Assembly (NCBI RefSeq): GCF_029351045.1
Contig: NZ_JARKIN010000001.1
Location: 2,442,001 to 2,506,000, forward strand
DNA: 64,000 nucleotides
DNA from: Streptomyces sp. WMMB303
Lineage (GTDB): Bacteria > Actinomycetota > Actinomycetes > Streptomycetales > Streptomycetaceae
Direction of reading: 5' to 3'
Under the pieces are notes generated by a model. The model was given only the letters and a program-made list of their open reading frames with translations. It made no database searches and was not told the origin of the DNA. The translations under genes were made by a program, and so were the position numbers. How positions within the stretch are numbered: the stretch's first letter is position 1; each line of letters starts with the position of its first letter. This document shows, in pieces, positions 17,388-26,637 of the stretch.

Positions 17388-19808
17388 TCAGGACGCGCCG
17401 CCGTCCCCGGAGTACCGGCTCTGGTGTGGGATGTGGGCGCCGTAGCCGCCTTCGTCCCACGTCCCGCCGTCGGGGGCGCCCGGGACCTCGGGCGGGCCCG
17501 GGTACCCGGGCGCTGCCGGGTCGGGCCCGTAGCCGGGCGCGCCGGCGTAGCCCTCGGTGCCGTAGCCCTCGGTACCGTAGCCGTCCGTGCCGTAGCCCTC
17601 GGCGGGGGGCGTCGGCTGTCCGTCGGGGCCGTGGCCGCCCTGCTGGTGGCCGCCCTGGCCGTAGCCGCCGTCGGCCCAGGTGTCCTGCTCGTAGCCGCCG
17701 GGCTGCTGCCCGTACCCGGCGGTGTCGTACCCGCCCTGCGGGTCGGGGCCGGGGGCGTGGTGCTGCCCGCCGGGGGCCGGGTGCGCCTCCGGCGCCTCGT
17801 ACTCGGCCCGGGCCACGCGCTGTTCCACGACGGTGCGGACGGCGTCCACCACCCCGCGGTACCCGGAGCAGCGGCACAGGTTGCCGCTGATCGCCTTGCG
17901 GGTCTCCAGGTCGGTGGGCGCGTGGTTGCCCTCCAGCAGATCGTGCACGGTCATCGCGAGTCCGGGTACGCAGAACCCGCACTGCACGGAGCCGCTCTCG
18001 GCGAGCGCGCACTGCACATCCGAGGGGGTGCCGTCGACCGACAGGCCTTCGACGGTGCGGACCTCGCTCCCGGCGGCGGTGGCGGCGGGCACCAGGCAGG
18101 CGGCCACGAGCCGCCCGTCCACCTGCACCGAGCAGGCCCCGCACTCTCCTTGCGAGCAGCCGTCCTTGGCGCCGGCGAGGCCCAACCGCTCGCGCAGCAC
18201 GTACAGCAGCGACTCACCGATCCAGGCACTGGCGACGGGGCGGTCGACCCCGTTGACCCGCAACTCGTACGAGACGTGCGGGTGCTCGTCCTCGGTCTCG
18301 ACGGTCTCGGGGACCGGAGCCGCTTCCTCCGCGGCCGCGGGGGCGGTGGCTCCCTCCGGTGTCTCCGGGATGCCGTCCTCGGGCGGGCGGGCCGGTTCCA
18401 GGCCGCTGTCGGGCGCGGCGGCTGCGGAGCCGTCCGCCGGGTCGCCGCCGGGGGATTCCGGGGATGTGCCGGAGGGCTCGGCGGAAGGGGCTGCCGGCCC
18501 GGCGTCGGCGGCCTCCACCGGCGCGCCGGCCGGTTGCGGGGCGGCGGTCCGCTGCGCGGGCAGCGGGGCCGGGGCGGCGTCGGCCAGCGAGGTCACCTCG
18601 GCGTCCGCGTGGTGCTCCGGAGCGGCGGGCGGCGCGGGCGGTTCGGACGCGACGATCCCGGGGCCGGCGGCGGGCTGTCCGGCCGTTCCGTACTGCGCCT
18701 CGGGCTGCTGCGGGTGTTCCGTCGGGGCGGGTGCCGCGGTGTCGGGGTCTCCGGGGTGCCGCGGCTCGGCGTCGGCTGTCCCGGCGGGTCCGTCCGCGGT
18801 GGGGGCGCCGGGGAACCGGTACCCGGGCGCGGAAGCATCCGGCGCCCCCGGGAAGGGGCGGTCGGCGCCGCCCGGTTCGGGTGCGGGCGGCGGTCCGGGG
18901 ACGTCCGGGTGCGGCGCCTGCCCGGGGGCGGGAGCCGCCGAGTCCCAGCGCGGGGCCGACGTCGGCGAGGAGGGCGTCCAGGCGGGCGCGGGCGCCTCCG
19001 GAGCTGCCGCGGACGCGGGGGCGGGGTCCGGAGCGGGCGCGCCGGGGGGCGGCGAACCGGGCGCGGTCGGCTCGGGGTTGCCGTCCGGCGCCGGGGCGGG
19101 TGCCACACCCGGGCCCAGCGGGCGGCGGCCGGTACGGGCCTCGTGTGAGCCGGCCAGCGCGGCGGCCGCACCCTGGCCGAGCCCCGCCGACCCGTCGGCA
19201 GCGGCCGGGTGCGGCGCCTCCTGCGGGTAGGGGCCGGGCCCGCCGAATGTGCCGGGGCCGGGTTCGGGCGCCGCGTACTGCGCGGGCTGCGCGTCGACGC
19301 CACCGGGCCCCTGCGGTCCGGGGTCCGCGGCGCCCGGCTCGCTTCCGGGTGCGAACGGCAGCACCCAGTGCCCCCCGGCGGCCGGATCGGCGCCGGGACC
19401 GGGGACTCCGCCGTCCGCGGGGTGGTGCGAGGGGTCGATGGGCGGCGGGGTGTAGCCGCCCTGCCCGGTGCCGGGCGCCGCCAGCGGTGCGGCTTCGGCC
19501 AGCTCGCCGAAGCCTCCGCTGGGCAGCTGCACGAAGGCGGTGGCGTCCGCGTCGTACTCGCCGCCGCCCCAACTCCTGGGCACGTGCTGCCCGTGCTCCG
19601 GCTGCTGGGCGTACGGGTCGGGTGCGGCGCCCTGCGCGGCCCAGGGATCGCCGCCGTACTGTGCGGCGCCGACCGCGCCGTTGCCGTACTCGTCCGTGTC
19701 CGTGTGCGCGTTCACATGTCCGTGCGGCTCCGCACCCGCGTGCGGTCCCGCGCCCCCGTTCCGGTGTCCGTTCCCGTTGCCCTGTGGTGCCTGTGGTGTG
19801 CCGCTCAT
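17388..19808 (-). CDS. Xanthine dehydrogenase family 2Fe-2S subunit with giant disordered extensions
   Basis: 806 residues, where the family norm is about 160-200. Residues 1-510 are Gly/Pro/Ala-rich and look disordered, with the motif YDADATAFVQLP near residue 85. The iron-sulfur part spans about 511-670: a plant-ferredoxin cluster (DGCSQGECGACSVQ, then AACLV) and an alpha-helical cluster (QCGFCVPGL, then GNLCRCSGYRG). All eight cysteines are present. Residues 671-806 form a second disordered tail with YGT(D/E)GYGTEGYG repeats. The start overlaps the FAD-subunit stop (ATGA). It passes electrons from the molybdenum site to FAD. Confidence 0.93.
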   Translation of the reverse strand: MSGTPQAPQGNGNGHRNGGAGPHAGAEPHGHVNAHTDTDEYGNGAVGAAQYGGDPWAAQGAAPDPYAQQPEHGQHVPRSWGGGEYDADATAFVQLPSGGFGELAEAAPLAAPGTGQGGYTPPPIDPSHHPADGGVPGPGADPAAGGHWVLPFAPGSEPGAADPGPQGPGGVDAQPAQYAAPEPGPGTFGGPGPYPQEAPHPAAADGSAGLGQGAAAALAGSHEARTGRRPLGPGVAPAPAPDGNPEPTAPGSPPPGAPAPDPAPASAAAPEAPAPAWTPSSPTSAPRWDSAAPAPGQAPHPDVPGPPPAPEPGGADRPFPGAPDASAPGYRFPGAPTADGPAGTADAEPRHPGDPDTAAPAPTEHPQQPEAQYGTAGQPAAGPGIVASEPPAPPAAPEHHADAEVTSLADAAPAPLPAQRTAAPQPAGAPVEAADAGPAAPSAEPSGTSPESPGGDPADGSAAAAPDSGLEPARPPEDGIPETPEGATAPAAAEEAAPVPETVETEDEHPHVSYELRVNGVDRPVASAWIGESLLYVLRERLGLAGAKDGCSQGECGACSVQVDGRLVAACLVPAATAAGSEVRTVEGLSVDGTPSDVQCALAESGSVQCGFCVPGLAMTVHDLLEGNHAPTDLETRKAISGNLCRCSGYRGVVDAVRTVVEQRVARAEYEAPEAHPAPGGQHHAPGPDPQGGYDTAGYGQQPGGYEQDTWADGGYGQGGHQQGGHGPDGQPTPPAEGYGTDGYGTEGYGTEGYAGAPGYGPDPAAPGYPGPPEVPGAPDGGTWDEGGYGAHIPHQSRYSGDGGAS

Positions 19809-20740
19809 GCGAGAGCCCTCCCGAGTCCCCGGCGGGCCAGTGTCGCCACGGTACGCCGCAAGTGCAGCGCCGCGGGCGGAAGCTGGGGGGCGGGCCCCGG
19901 GTTCTCCTCGGGGCCCGCCGGAAGCGGGTCGGGGATGCAGGCCATCGCGACGTACTCGCCGAAGGCGGTCAGCGCCTCGGGGGCCAGCGAGCGGTCGCCG
20001 TCCCAGTCGATGAGGGTGGCGATCCACTGCTCGGCCTCCAGCGGCCGCAGCGGCATCGGTGCGACGGCGCCGACCGCGCACCGCACGCCGCGCCGCATCG
20101 GGTCGAGGACGACGGCGACGGAGGCCAGGGCGCGGCTCGGCCCGGTGCGGCTGGTGGCCTTGAGGAAGGTCTGCGGGGCGTGCAGCAGCGGGACCTTCAC
20201 ATAGCCGACGACCTCGCTGGGCCGGAGGATGTCCATTCCGGCGAGCAGATGGCTGACCGGGAGTTCGCGGTGCGCCCCCTCCGGGCCGGCGATGGAGAGG
20301 GTGGCCTCCAGCGCGGCCAGCACGGGCAGCGCGTCCCCGGTGGGCGAGGCGCTCACGATGTTGCCGCCGAGCGTCCCCGCGTTCCGGATCTGCGGAGGTC
20401 CGGCGGCCCGGGCCGCGGCGGCGAGCGCGGGGATGAGCGCGGCGAAGTCGGGGCGTCCCATGCGCGCGTGGGTGAGTCCGGCGCCGAGCACGGCGTGCCC
20501 GTCCTGGTAGGACCAGCCACGGATCTCGCTGATCCGGCCGAGGCCGACCAGTGCGGCGGGGCGGAGGTGGCCGGAGTTGACGTCGGCCATCAGATCGGTG
20601 CCCCCGGCGACCGGTACGGCGGCGGGTACGGCGGAGAGCGCCGAGACGGCCTCGTCCAGGGTGGCGGGGAGCATGACGGCAGGGGGCACAGCCTGCGCGG
20701 CTCGTTCGCCGTCTGGTGCATGCCGTACGTGCGTGCTCAC
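19805..20740 (-). CDS. Xanthine dehydrogenase family FAD-binding subunit
   Basis: 311 residues, first gene of the operon, from GTG 20740 with AAGGGG upstream. It is a FAD_binding_5/CO_deh_flav_C protein: PVAGGTDLMADVNSGHLRP binds the FAD pyrophosphate, AGTLGGNIVSASPTGDALPV is the second flavin loop, and the C-terminal half is the CO-dehydrogenase-type flavoprotein domain. It takes electrons from the 2Fe-2S subunit. Gene order FAD, Fe-S, Mo and 4-bp overlap with the next gene point to one complex. Confidence 0.94.
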   Translation of the reverse strand: MSTHVRHAPDGERAAQAVPPAVMLPATLDEAVSALSAVPAAVPVAGGTDLMADVNSGHLRPAALVGLGRISEIRGWSYQDGHAVLGAGLTHARMGRPDFAALIPALAAAARAAGPPQIRNAGTLGGNIVSASPTGDALPVLAALEATLSIAGPEGAHRELPVSHLLAGMDILRPSEVVGYVKVPLLHAPQTFLKATSRTGPSRALASVAVVLDPMRRGVRCAVGAVAPMPLRPLEAEQWIATLIDWDGDRSLAPEALTAFGEYVAMACIPDPLPAGPEENPGPAPQLPPAALHLRRTVATLARRGLGRALA

Positions 20741-20931
20741 CTTGCTGCCCCTTCCCCGACATACCGGGCTCCCGGCTGCACTGCCGTACGGTACGTGCTC
20801 ACAGCCCGGACGAGGCAACTCTGGCACATCTCGGCCCGCGCCTGACACGAGGGCCTGGGATGGGCCCTTTCGCACGGTTTGACCCGTGTCGGCTGTGAAA
20901 TGTCGGGGAAAGGGACGTGTGGGGGGCCTGT

Positions 20932-22581
20932 TCACTCCAGGGGACGCCCCGGGATCCCGGGCCGCCGCTGCCAGGGCCGGGGCCCGGCAGCCGGGCGGTA
21001 GGCGACCCCGCAGGCGTCGAGGCGGGCGAGGTGCACGTCCGCCAGCCGCGTCGCGAAGTCCTCGTAGGGGTGGCCCGGTCCGGACCAGGCCAGCTCGGCG
21101 ACGGCGGCGAGCCGCGGGAACATCTGGTAGTCCAGCCGCTGGATGCTCTCGGCGCACTCGGTCCACATGTTGGCCTGCACCCCCAGCACCCGTTCCGCAC
21201 GCCCCTCCCGCGCCAGCTCGGCGGGCACCGGCTGCATCCCGTACACGTCGCGCAGCGTGGCCACGTACCCGAGCGGCACGGGCTCGTCCTCCCCCGGCGC
21301 CTGCCTCCGGTCGAGGTACAGCTCGTGCTCGGGGCACATCACCACATCGTGGCCGGCGCGCGCCGCGGCGACGCCCCCCTCGTACCCCCGCCAGGAGGAG
21401 ACGACCGCTCCCGGAGTGAGCCCGTCCCGCAGTGTGCCGCCCTGGAGGATCTCGTCCCAGCCGATCATCCGACGGCCGCGTTCGGCGAGCCAGCGGTCGA
21501 AGTGCCGCACCATCCACGCCTGGAGGGCGTCCTCGTCGCGCAGCCCCTCGCGGGCGATGCGCTCCTGGGCGACGGCCGACTCCCGCCACTGGTCCTTCGG
21601 CGTCTCGTCCCCGCCGACGTGCACGAACGGGGACGGGAAGACCTCCAGCACCTCCTCCAGCACCTGTTCGTAGAAGCGCAGCACTTCGTCCGTGGGAGCC
21701 AGCAGGTGCGGGCTGACGCCCCAGTCGGTCCACACCTGCGCGCCGCCGTCGGCCGAGCCGAGTTCCGGGTACGCCGCGATGGCGGCCTGCGAGTGCCCGG
21801 GCAGTTCGATCTCGGGCACGACGGTGATGTGCCGCTCCGCCGCGTACGCGACGATCTCGCGCAGATCGTCCTGGGTGTAGTGGCCGCCGTGCGGGCGTTC
21901 GTCCCACAGCGGGGAGGCCCGGTGGCCGACCCGGGTGCGGGAGCGCCAGCCGCCGACCTCGGTCAGCCGCGGGTGGCGGCGGATCTCCATCCGCCAGCCC
22001 TGGTCGTCGGTCAGATGGAGGTGCAGGACGTTCAGCTTGTGCAGGGCGAGCAGATCGAGAGTGCGCAGTACGCCGTCCTTGGGCACGAAGTGCCGGGCCG
22101 TGTCGAGCAGCAGCCCGCGCCAGCCGAACCGCGGGGCGTCCTCGGCGGCGCCGGCCGGCACCTCCCAGGAGTCGGCGGTCGCGGCCCGGCGGAACGCCGC
22201 GGGCGGCAGCAGCTGGCGCAGTGTCTGCACCCCGCGGAACACCCCGGCGGCATCCCCGCCCGCCACCAGCACCCGGTCGGCGGTGACCTGCAGACGGTAG
22301 GACTCGGGGGCGCGCCCGGGGTCGATGCGCAACTCGACAGTGTTCTCCGGGTGCTCCGGGTGCTCCGGGTGCTCCGAGTGCTCCGGCTTCCCGGGGGCCT
22401 TTTGCGTCCCGGCCCCCTCGCGCCAGGGGAGCGCCGCGAGGCCGCGCAGCCATCGGGCGGCGCCCCGCGCCCCGGGGGCGGCGACGAGCGCGGTACCGCT
22501 CCCCCACACGAAGGGCGGGCCGTCGTCCTGCCACACCTCGCGCGCCCGCGGGACGAGCCCCGCCCAGCCAGTGGCCGACAT
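20932..22581 (-). CDS. Beta-N-acetylhexosaminidase (GH20)
   Basis: 549 residues. A GH20 N-terminal domain precedes the catalytic barrel. The catalytic Asp-Glu pair is in HVGGDETP (Asp325-Glu326), with LHLTDDQGWRMEI and EIELPGHSQAA also present. It removes terminal GlcNAc or GalNAc, for example from chitobiose. No signal peptide is visible, so it should act in the cytoplasm on imported oligosaccharide. It starts 12 bases after the second permease gene of a sugar ABC importer, so transporter and hydrolase form one operon. A run of EHP repeats (about residues 67-79) comes from a 9-bp tandem repeat. Confidence 0.94.
   Translation of the reverse strand: MSATGWAGLVPRAREVWQDDGPPFVWGSGTALVAAPGARGAARWLRGLAALPWREGAGTQKAPGKPEHSEHPEHPEHPENTVELRIDPGRAPESYRLQVTADRVLVAGGDAAGVFRGVQTLRQLLPPAAFRRAATADSWEVPAGAAEDAPRFGWRGLLLDTARHFVPKDGVLRTLDLLALHKLNVLHLHLTDDQGWRMEIRRHPRLTEVGGWRSRTRVGHRASPLWDERPHGGHYTQDDLREIVAYAAERHITVVPEIELPGHSQAAIAAYPELGSADGGAQVWTDWGVSPHLLAPTDEVLRFYEQVLEEVLEVFPSPFVHVGGDETPKDQWRESAVAQERIAREGLRDEDALQAWMVRHFDRWLAERGRRMIGWDEILQGGTLRDGLTPGAVVSSWRGYEGGVAAARAGHDVVMCPEHELYLDRRQAPGEDEPVPLGYVATLRDVYGMQPVPAELAREGRAERVLGVQANMWTECAESIQRLDYQMFPRLAAVAELAWSGPGHPYEDFATRLADVHLARLDACGVAYRPAAGPRPWQRRPGIPGRPLE
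22345..22380. repeat. Four tandem 9-bp units inside the GH20 gene
   Basis: CTCCGGGTG repeats four times at 9-bp period (last copy one change). The period is a multiple of three, so it encodes an in-frame Glu-His-Pro run and can vary without frameshift. Confidence 0.8.
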
Positions 22582-22593
22582 GTTCGGTCCTCC

Positions 22594-23445
22594 TTATTTC
22601 ACAGCCCCGCCGAGCCCGGAGACCAGGCGGCGGTGCACGCCGACGAAAAAGACGAGCACGGGCACGGTCATCACCGTGGAGGCGGCCATCACACCGCCCC
22701 AGTCGGGGGTTTCGGTGTCGAAGAAGACGAGCAGCGCCATCGGCAGGGTCGAGTTCTCCGTGGCGCTGATGATGAACGACTTGGCGAAGAGGAAGTCGTT
22801 CCAGGTGGAGATGAAGGAGAACACGCTCGTGGCGACCAGTCCGGGCAGGACGAGCGGGAAGAGTATCTGCCACAGAAAGCGCGTCCGGCCGGCTCCGTCG
22901 ATGAACGCCTGCTCCTCCAGGGCCTCGGGAACGGCCTTCACGAATCCGCGCAGCATCCAGATGGCGAACGGCAGCGAGAAGGCCAGGTGCGGAAGGACGA
23001 GGGAGAGGAGGGTGTTGAGCGCCCCGATGTCCCGCATGAGGAAGAACAGCGGAATCGTCAGCGCTTCGACCGGCACCATTTGCGCGGTGAGGATGAGGAT
23101 GAGCAGCGTGGTGCGCAGCCGGAGCCGGAAGCGGGCGACGGCGGTGGCGGCGAGGAAGGCGAGCAGGGCCGAGGCGACCACCACCGTGCCGCCCACCAGC
23201 AGGCTGTTGAGGAAATAGCGGCCGAAATCCTCCTGCGCGAAGACGCGGCGGAACGCGTCGAGGGACGGCGAGAGCGTCCAGGGAACGGGCCGGTCGGAGC
23301 GGATCTCCCCGGCCGGTTTGAACGCGGAGAGCACCATCCAGTAGAGGGGGAATGCGACCGCCGCGGCGATGAGCACGGCGGCCCCGTCGGCCACGGAACG
23401 CCACGGCCGCCGCACCCGGGGACGGGCGCCCGGTCTCGTGCTCAT
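22594..23445 (-). CDS. Sugar ABC transporter permease (second)
   Basis: 283 residues with six transmembrane segments, of the MalG/carbohydrate-uptake type 1 family. The EAA loop that docks the ATPase reads EALEEQAFIDGAGRTRFLWQ. It overlaps the first permease (ATGA at 23442-23445) and is followed 12 bases later by GH20. Together with the first permease it forms the channel. No ATPase gene is in the operon, so the shared Streptomyces ATPase MsiK is the likely energiser. Confidence 0.93.
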   Translation of the reverse strand: MSTRPGARPRVRRPWRSVADGAAVLIAAAVAFPLYWMVLSAFKPAGEIRSDRPVPWTLSPSLDAFRRVFAQEDFGRYFLNSLLVGGTVVVASALLAFLAATAVARFRLRLRTTLLILILTAQMVPVEALTIPLFFLMRDIGALNTLLSLVLPHLAFSLPFAIWMLRGFVKAVPEALEEQAFIDGAGRTRFLWQILFPLVLPGLVATSVFSFISTWNDFLFAKSFIISATENSTLPMALLVFFDTETPDWGGVMAASTVMTVPVLVFFVGVHRRLVSGLGGAVK

Positions 23446-24389
23446 ATCTCCTCCCCGTTCCTGCGGAGCAACTTCAGATAGACCAGCGTGACGGCGAGCA
23501 GAATCAGCAGCATGACGACGCCGATCGCCGAGCCGAGGCTGTACTCGGCCGAGGCGAAGGCCTTTTGGTAGGCGTAGACGTTCAGCACCAGGTTCTGCCC
23601 GGCGATACCGCCTCCGTCGGTCATCACATAGATCTGGGTGAAAACCTTGAAGTCCCAGATGACCGACTGGATGGTCACCACAATCAGTACCGGGCGCAGC
23701 ATCGGCGCCAGCACGCTGCGCCAGGTCCGCCACACCCCGGCGCCGTCCAGTGCGGCGGCCTCCAGCACCTCGCCGGGCACGGCCCGGATACCCGCGTACG
23801 TCACCACCATCACCAGCGGAAACGAGCACCACACGACCTCCAGGAGGACGAGTGTGAACGCGCTGTACCGCCCGTACGTCCAGGAGTGGTCGCCCAGCCC
23901 CAGCAGCCGGTTGACGGGACCGAAGTCGGGGTCGAAGAGGAACACCCACACGGTGGAACCGGTGATCGCGGGGGTGGCCCAGGCGCCGAGGGCCGCGAGC
24001 ATCAGCAGCAGCCGGGGCAGCGCCCGGATCCGGGTGAGCAGCACGGCCAGCCCGCAGCCGACCGCGACGGTGCCCAGTACGCAGCAGCCCGCGAACACCA
24101 CCGTCGCCAGCAGCACGTCCCAGAACTGTGTGTCGCCCAGCAGTTCGGCGTAGTTCGCCAGCCCCTGGAAGCTGGTCGGCTCCCCGCCGCTGACCTGCGC
24201 CTGGGTGTACTCCAGTACGGAGATCAGCCCGAGCTGGTAGACGGGGTAGACGAGCAGCCCGGCCAGCACCACGAGCGCGGGGGCGAGGTAGAGCCAGGGC
24301 GTCCAGCCGGCGTGCCGGAGCGGCCGGCCGCGGCCGGGGGCGCGGTCCCGGGCGGGGGTACGGGCGGGCGCGCGGTCCCGGACGCTCAC
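23442..24389 (-). CDS. Sugar ABC transporter permease (first)
   Basis: 315 residues, MalF-like, with six transmembrane segments and the EAA loop GEVLEAAALDGAGVWRTWRS. An Arg/Pro-rich cytoplasmic N-terminus of about 30 residues precedes helix 1 (PWLYLAPALVVLAGLLVYP). GTG 24389 overlaps the stop of the binding-protein gene (GTGA), so the two are translationally coupled. Confidence 0.93.
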   Translation of the reverse strand: MSVRDRAPARTPARDRAPGRGRPLRHAGWTPWLYLAPALVVLAGLLVYPVYQLGLISVLEYTQAQVSGGEPTSFQGLANYAELLGDTQFWDVLLATVVFAGCCVLGTVAVGCGLAVLLTRIRALPRLLLMLAALGAWATPAITGSTVWVFLFDPDFGPVNRLLGLGDHSWTYGRYSAFTLVLLEVVWCSFPLVMVVTYAGIRAVPGEVLEAAALDGAGVWRTWRSVLAPMLRPVLIVVTIQSVIWDFKVFTQIYVMTDGGGIAGQNLVLNVYAYQKAFASAEYSLGSAIGVVMLLILLAVTLVYLKLLRRNGEEI

Positions 24390-25711
24390 CGGTGGAATGC
24401 CTCGTCCATCTTCCCGGCCGCGTCGGCGGCGGCTTCGGGCACGTCCTGCTTGCCGCTGACGACCCGCTGGAACATCCCGGGCAGGATCTGCGAGGCGTCG
24501 ATCCTGCCCCACGCCGGGCTGACGGGCACGAACTCGGTACCCGCCTCCAGGGTCGCCACGAACGGCTCGACGAACGGCTCCCGCGCGGCGACCTTCTTGC
24601 GGGTGTCGGCGAAGGTGGGCAGGAAGCCCATGGCGTCGAACAGCCGCTCCTGGGTGCGCTTGCCCGCCAACTGCTCCATCAGATCGACGGCGAGGCTGCG
24701 GTGCCGGGTGCTCTTGAGCACGCCGAGGTTGTTGCCGCCGGCGAAGGCGGGCGCGACGCTGCCCTGCTCGGTGCCGGGCAGCGGGACGACGGCATACTTC
24801 CCCGCGGCCGCGCCGTCCTCCATGGCCTGCCGGTTGAAGTCGCCGCCGATGGCCATGGCGGCCTTGCCGCCCGCGAACGCCTCCACCGTGTCGTTGCCGC
24901 CCATGGCGGCGCACTTGGCCGCGGGGCAGTTGCCGTCGCCGAAGAGGGAGGTGTAGGCGGCGATTCCCTTGCGCGCCTCGGGGGTGTCGACGGCCGCCTG
25001 GAACCTCCCCTCGCCGTCCTTCTCCGCCAACGCGCCGCCGTGCGCCCAGATGAAGGGCATGGCGCCGTAGGTGTAGGCGCCGCCGACGGCGATGCCGTAC
25101 ATGTCCTCGCGCTCGGCGTGGATCTTCTTCGCCGTGCGGGTCAGTTCGTCCAGCGTGCGGGGTGGCTTCAGGCCCAGGTCCTTGAAGACGTCGGTGCGGT
25201 AATAGAGGGCGCGGACCCCGACGAAGAGCGGCGCGCCGTACTGCTTGCCCTCCACGGTGACGGACTTCTCGGCGGTCGGGTCGAGGTCGTCGGCGGCGTC
25301 CCACTTCGCGAACTCGGCGCTGATGTCGGCCAGTCCGCCGTCGGCGACGTATCCGGCGGTGTCGGTGTTGCCGTACTCGATGACGTCCGGCGCCGAGTCG
25401 GGGTCGTTGAAGGCGCCTTTGATCTTCTCGGCCCGGCTGTCGACGGGGATGTACTGCACGTCGACCCGCACACCCTCGTGCTGCTTCTCGAACCGGTCGA
25501 CCACCTTCCGGACGACTTTCTCCTTGGGCTTGTTGCCGACCTCGCGGAAGAGCCAGACGCGGACCGTGCCGCTCTTCTCGTCGCCGCCGCCCTCGCCGCC
25601 GGAGGTACCGGGTGCGCACCCGGCGAGGGCCGCGGCCGCCATCCCGAGTGCCATGAGTGGGGCGAGAAGACGTCGCCCGTTCCTGTGCTGTCCGCCCTTG
25701 CCGACCGTCAT
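24386..25711 (-). CDS. Sugar ABC transporter substrate-binding lipoprotein
   Basis: 441 residues. The signal peptide ends in lipobox LAGC (Cys32), so it is lipid-anchored outside the membrane. The body is an extracellular solute-binding protein family 1 fold (SGTVRVWLFREVGNKPKE, then YGAPLFVGVRALYYRTDV). With two permeases and a GH20 enzyme downstream, the ligand is probably an N-acetylhexosamine oligosaccharide such as chitobiose; that is inferred from context. I chose ATG 25711; ATG 25729 is also in frame. A palindrome at 25733-25749 is a good operator candidate. Confidence 0.92.
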   Translation of the reverse strand: MTVGKGGQHRNGRRLLAPLMALGMAAAALAGCAPGTSGGEGGGDEKSGTVRVWLFREVGNKPKEKVVRKVVDRFEKQHEGVRVDVQYIPVDSRAEKIKGAFNDPDSAPDVIEYGNTDTAGYVADGGLADISAEFAKWDAADDLDPTAEKSVTVEGKQYGAPLFVGVRALYYRTDVFKDLGLKPPRTLDELTRTAKKIHAEREDMYGIAVGGAYTYGAMPFIWAHGGALAEKDGEGRFQAAVDTPEARKGIAAYTSLFGDGNCPAAKCAAMGGNDTVEAFAGGKAAMAIGGDFNRQAMEDGAAAGKYAVVPLPGTEQGSVAPAFAGGNNLGVLKSTRHRSLAVDLMEQLAGKRTQERLFDAMGFLPTFADTRKKVAAREPFVEPFVATLEAGTEFVPVSPAWGRIDASQILPGMFQRVVSGKQDVPEAAADAAGKMDEAFHR

Positions 25712-25732
25712 GACGAGACCCCCAAGCATGCT

Positions 25733-25749
25733 GTTGCAACATATGCAAC
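25733..25749. promoter_or_regulatory. Palindromic operator before the sugar ABC/GH20 operon
   Basis: GTTGCA-ACATA-TGCAAC is a perfect 6-5-6 inverted repeat 22 bp upstream of the first start codon. It is unlike the DasR site and resembles LacI/ROK-type operators. The regulator is not in this window. Confidence 0.5.
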
Positions 25750-25998
25750 GTGCGTTTCGCTCTGCACAACTTCGCGAGAGGCTACGGGCGGGCATACGCG
25801 GGGGGCAATAGGTCCGAACCAGCAAAGGCGGGAATCCCAGGGCTAAGTGGCGGCGGAGCGGATACCGAGAGGAGGCGGAGTCGCAAGCGGAGAACCGGAC
25901 CCGGGATGGCACCCCTGGCACGGGGGTGACCGGATCGTTCCGCCACCGGCCCCGATCGTGCCTGTCACCGGCGCCCCGCCGCCGACCAGACTGTCGGC

Positions 25999-26637
25999 AT
26001 GAACAGAGCACTGATCGTCATCGACGTCCAGGAATCCTTCCGGGCCCGCACCGACCTCTGGACGACCATCGCCGACCCGGACATCACCGAGCCGGTGAAC
26101 CGGCTCGTCCGGCTCGCCCGCGCCACCGGGGACCAGGTGATCTGGGTACTGCACACCGAGCCCGGCAGCGGCAACGTCTTCGACCCCGAGCAGGGCCGGG
26201 TGCGGCTGATGTCCGAACTCGACCAGCCGTCCGCCGACGAACCCGTGCTGCGCAAGACCTCGCACAACGCGTTCACCACCACACCGCTGCAGCAACTGCT
26301 GACCGGCACGGGCGTCACCGAACTCGTCGTCTGCGGCATCCGCACCGAGCAGTGCGTCGAGACCACCACCCGGGTCGCGAGCGACCTCGGCTACCGGGTC
26401 TCCTTCCCCGTGGACGCCACCACCACCAACCCCGTCGGCGGCCTGAGCGCCGAGGCCGTCGTCGAACGGACGGTCGCGGTACTGCGCGACCGCTTCGCAC
26501 GGATCACCACCGTCGCCGAACTGGAAGCCGAGCGGGAGGCGGAGCGGGAGGCCGAACTCGCGGCCGGACCGGACACCGGGGCGACGGCCGGGCCCGTGGA
26601 GGGGGACCCCGCACACCTGGCAACATCCTCCGCGTGA
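25999..26637 (+). CDS. Isochorismatase-like cysteine hydrolase
   Basis: 212 residues. The family's catalytic triad is visible: Asp9 (ALIVIDVQESF), Lys86 (LRKTSHNAF) and Cys119 (CGIRTEQCVETT). Relatives include nicotinamidase, isochorismatase and several amidohydrolases, so it should hydrolyse a small amide or enol ether; the substrate is unclear. The last ~40 residues (EREAEREAEL onward) are a charged extension. Its stop overlaps the start of a GlxA-type regulator (GTGA), so the two form an operon. Confidence 0.92.
   Translation: MNRALIVIDVQESFRARTDLWTTIADPDITEPVNRLVRLARATGDQVIWVLHTEPGSGNVFDPEQGRVRLMSELDQPSADEPVLRKTSHNAFTTTPLQQLLTGTGVTELVVCGIRTEQCVETTTRVASDLGYRVSFPVDATTTNPVGGLSAEAVVERTVAVLRDRFARITTVAELEAEREAEREAELAAGPDTGATAGPVEGDPAHLATSSA

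Noticed and set aside
18359..20845. An 828-codon plus-strand frame
   Set aside because: Antisense of the 2Fe-2S subunit's low-complexity head; Arg/Pro-rich with no domain.
19805..23404. A 1199-codon minus-strand frame
   Set aside because: Only its last 311 codons are the FAD subunit; upstream it is out of frame with GH20 and a permease.
25712..25998. DasR (dre) site before the sugar ABC operon
   Set aside because: The only dyad is GTTGCA-N5-TGCAAC, which does not match the DasR consensus as I know it.
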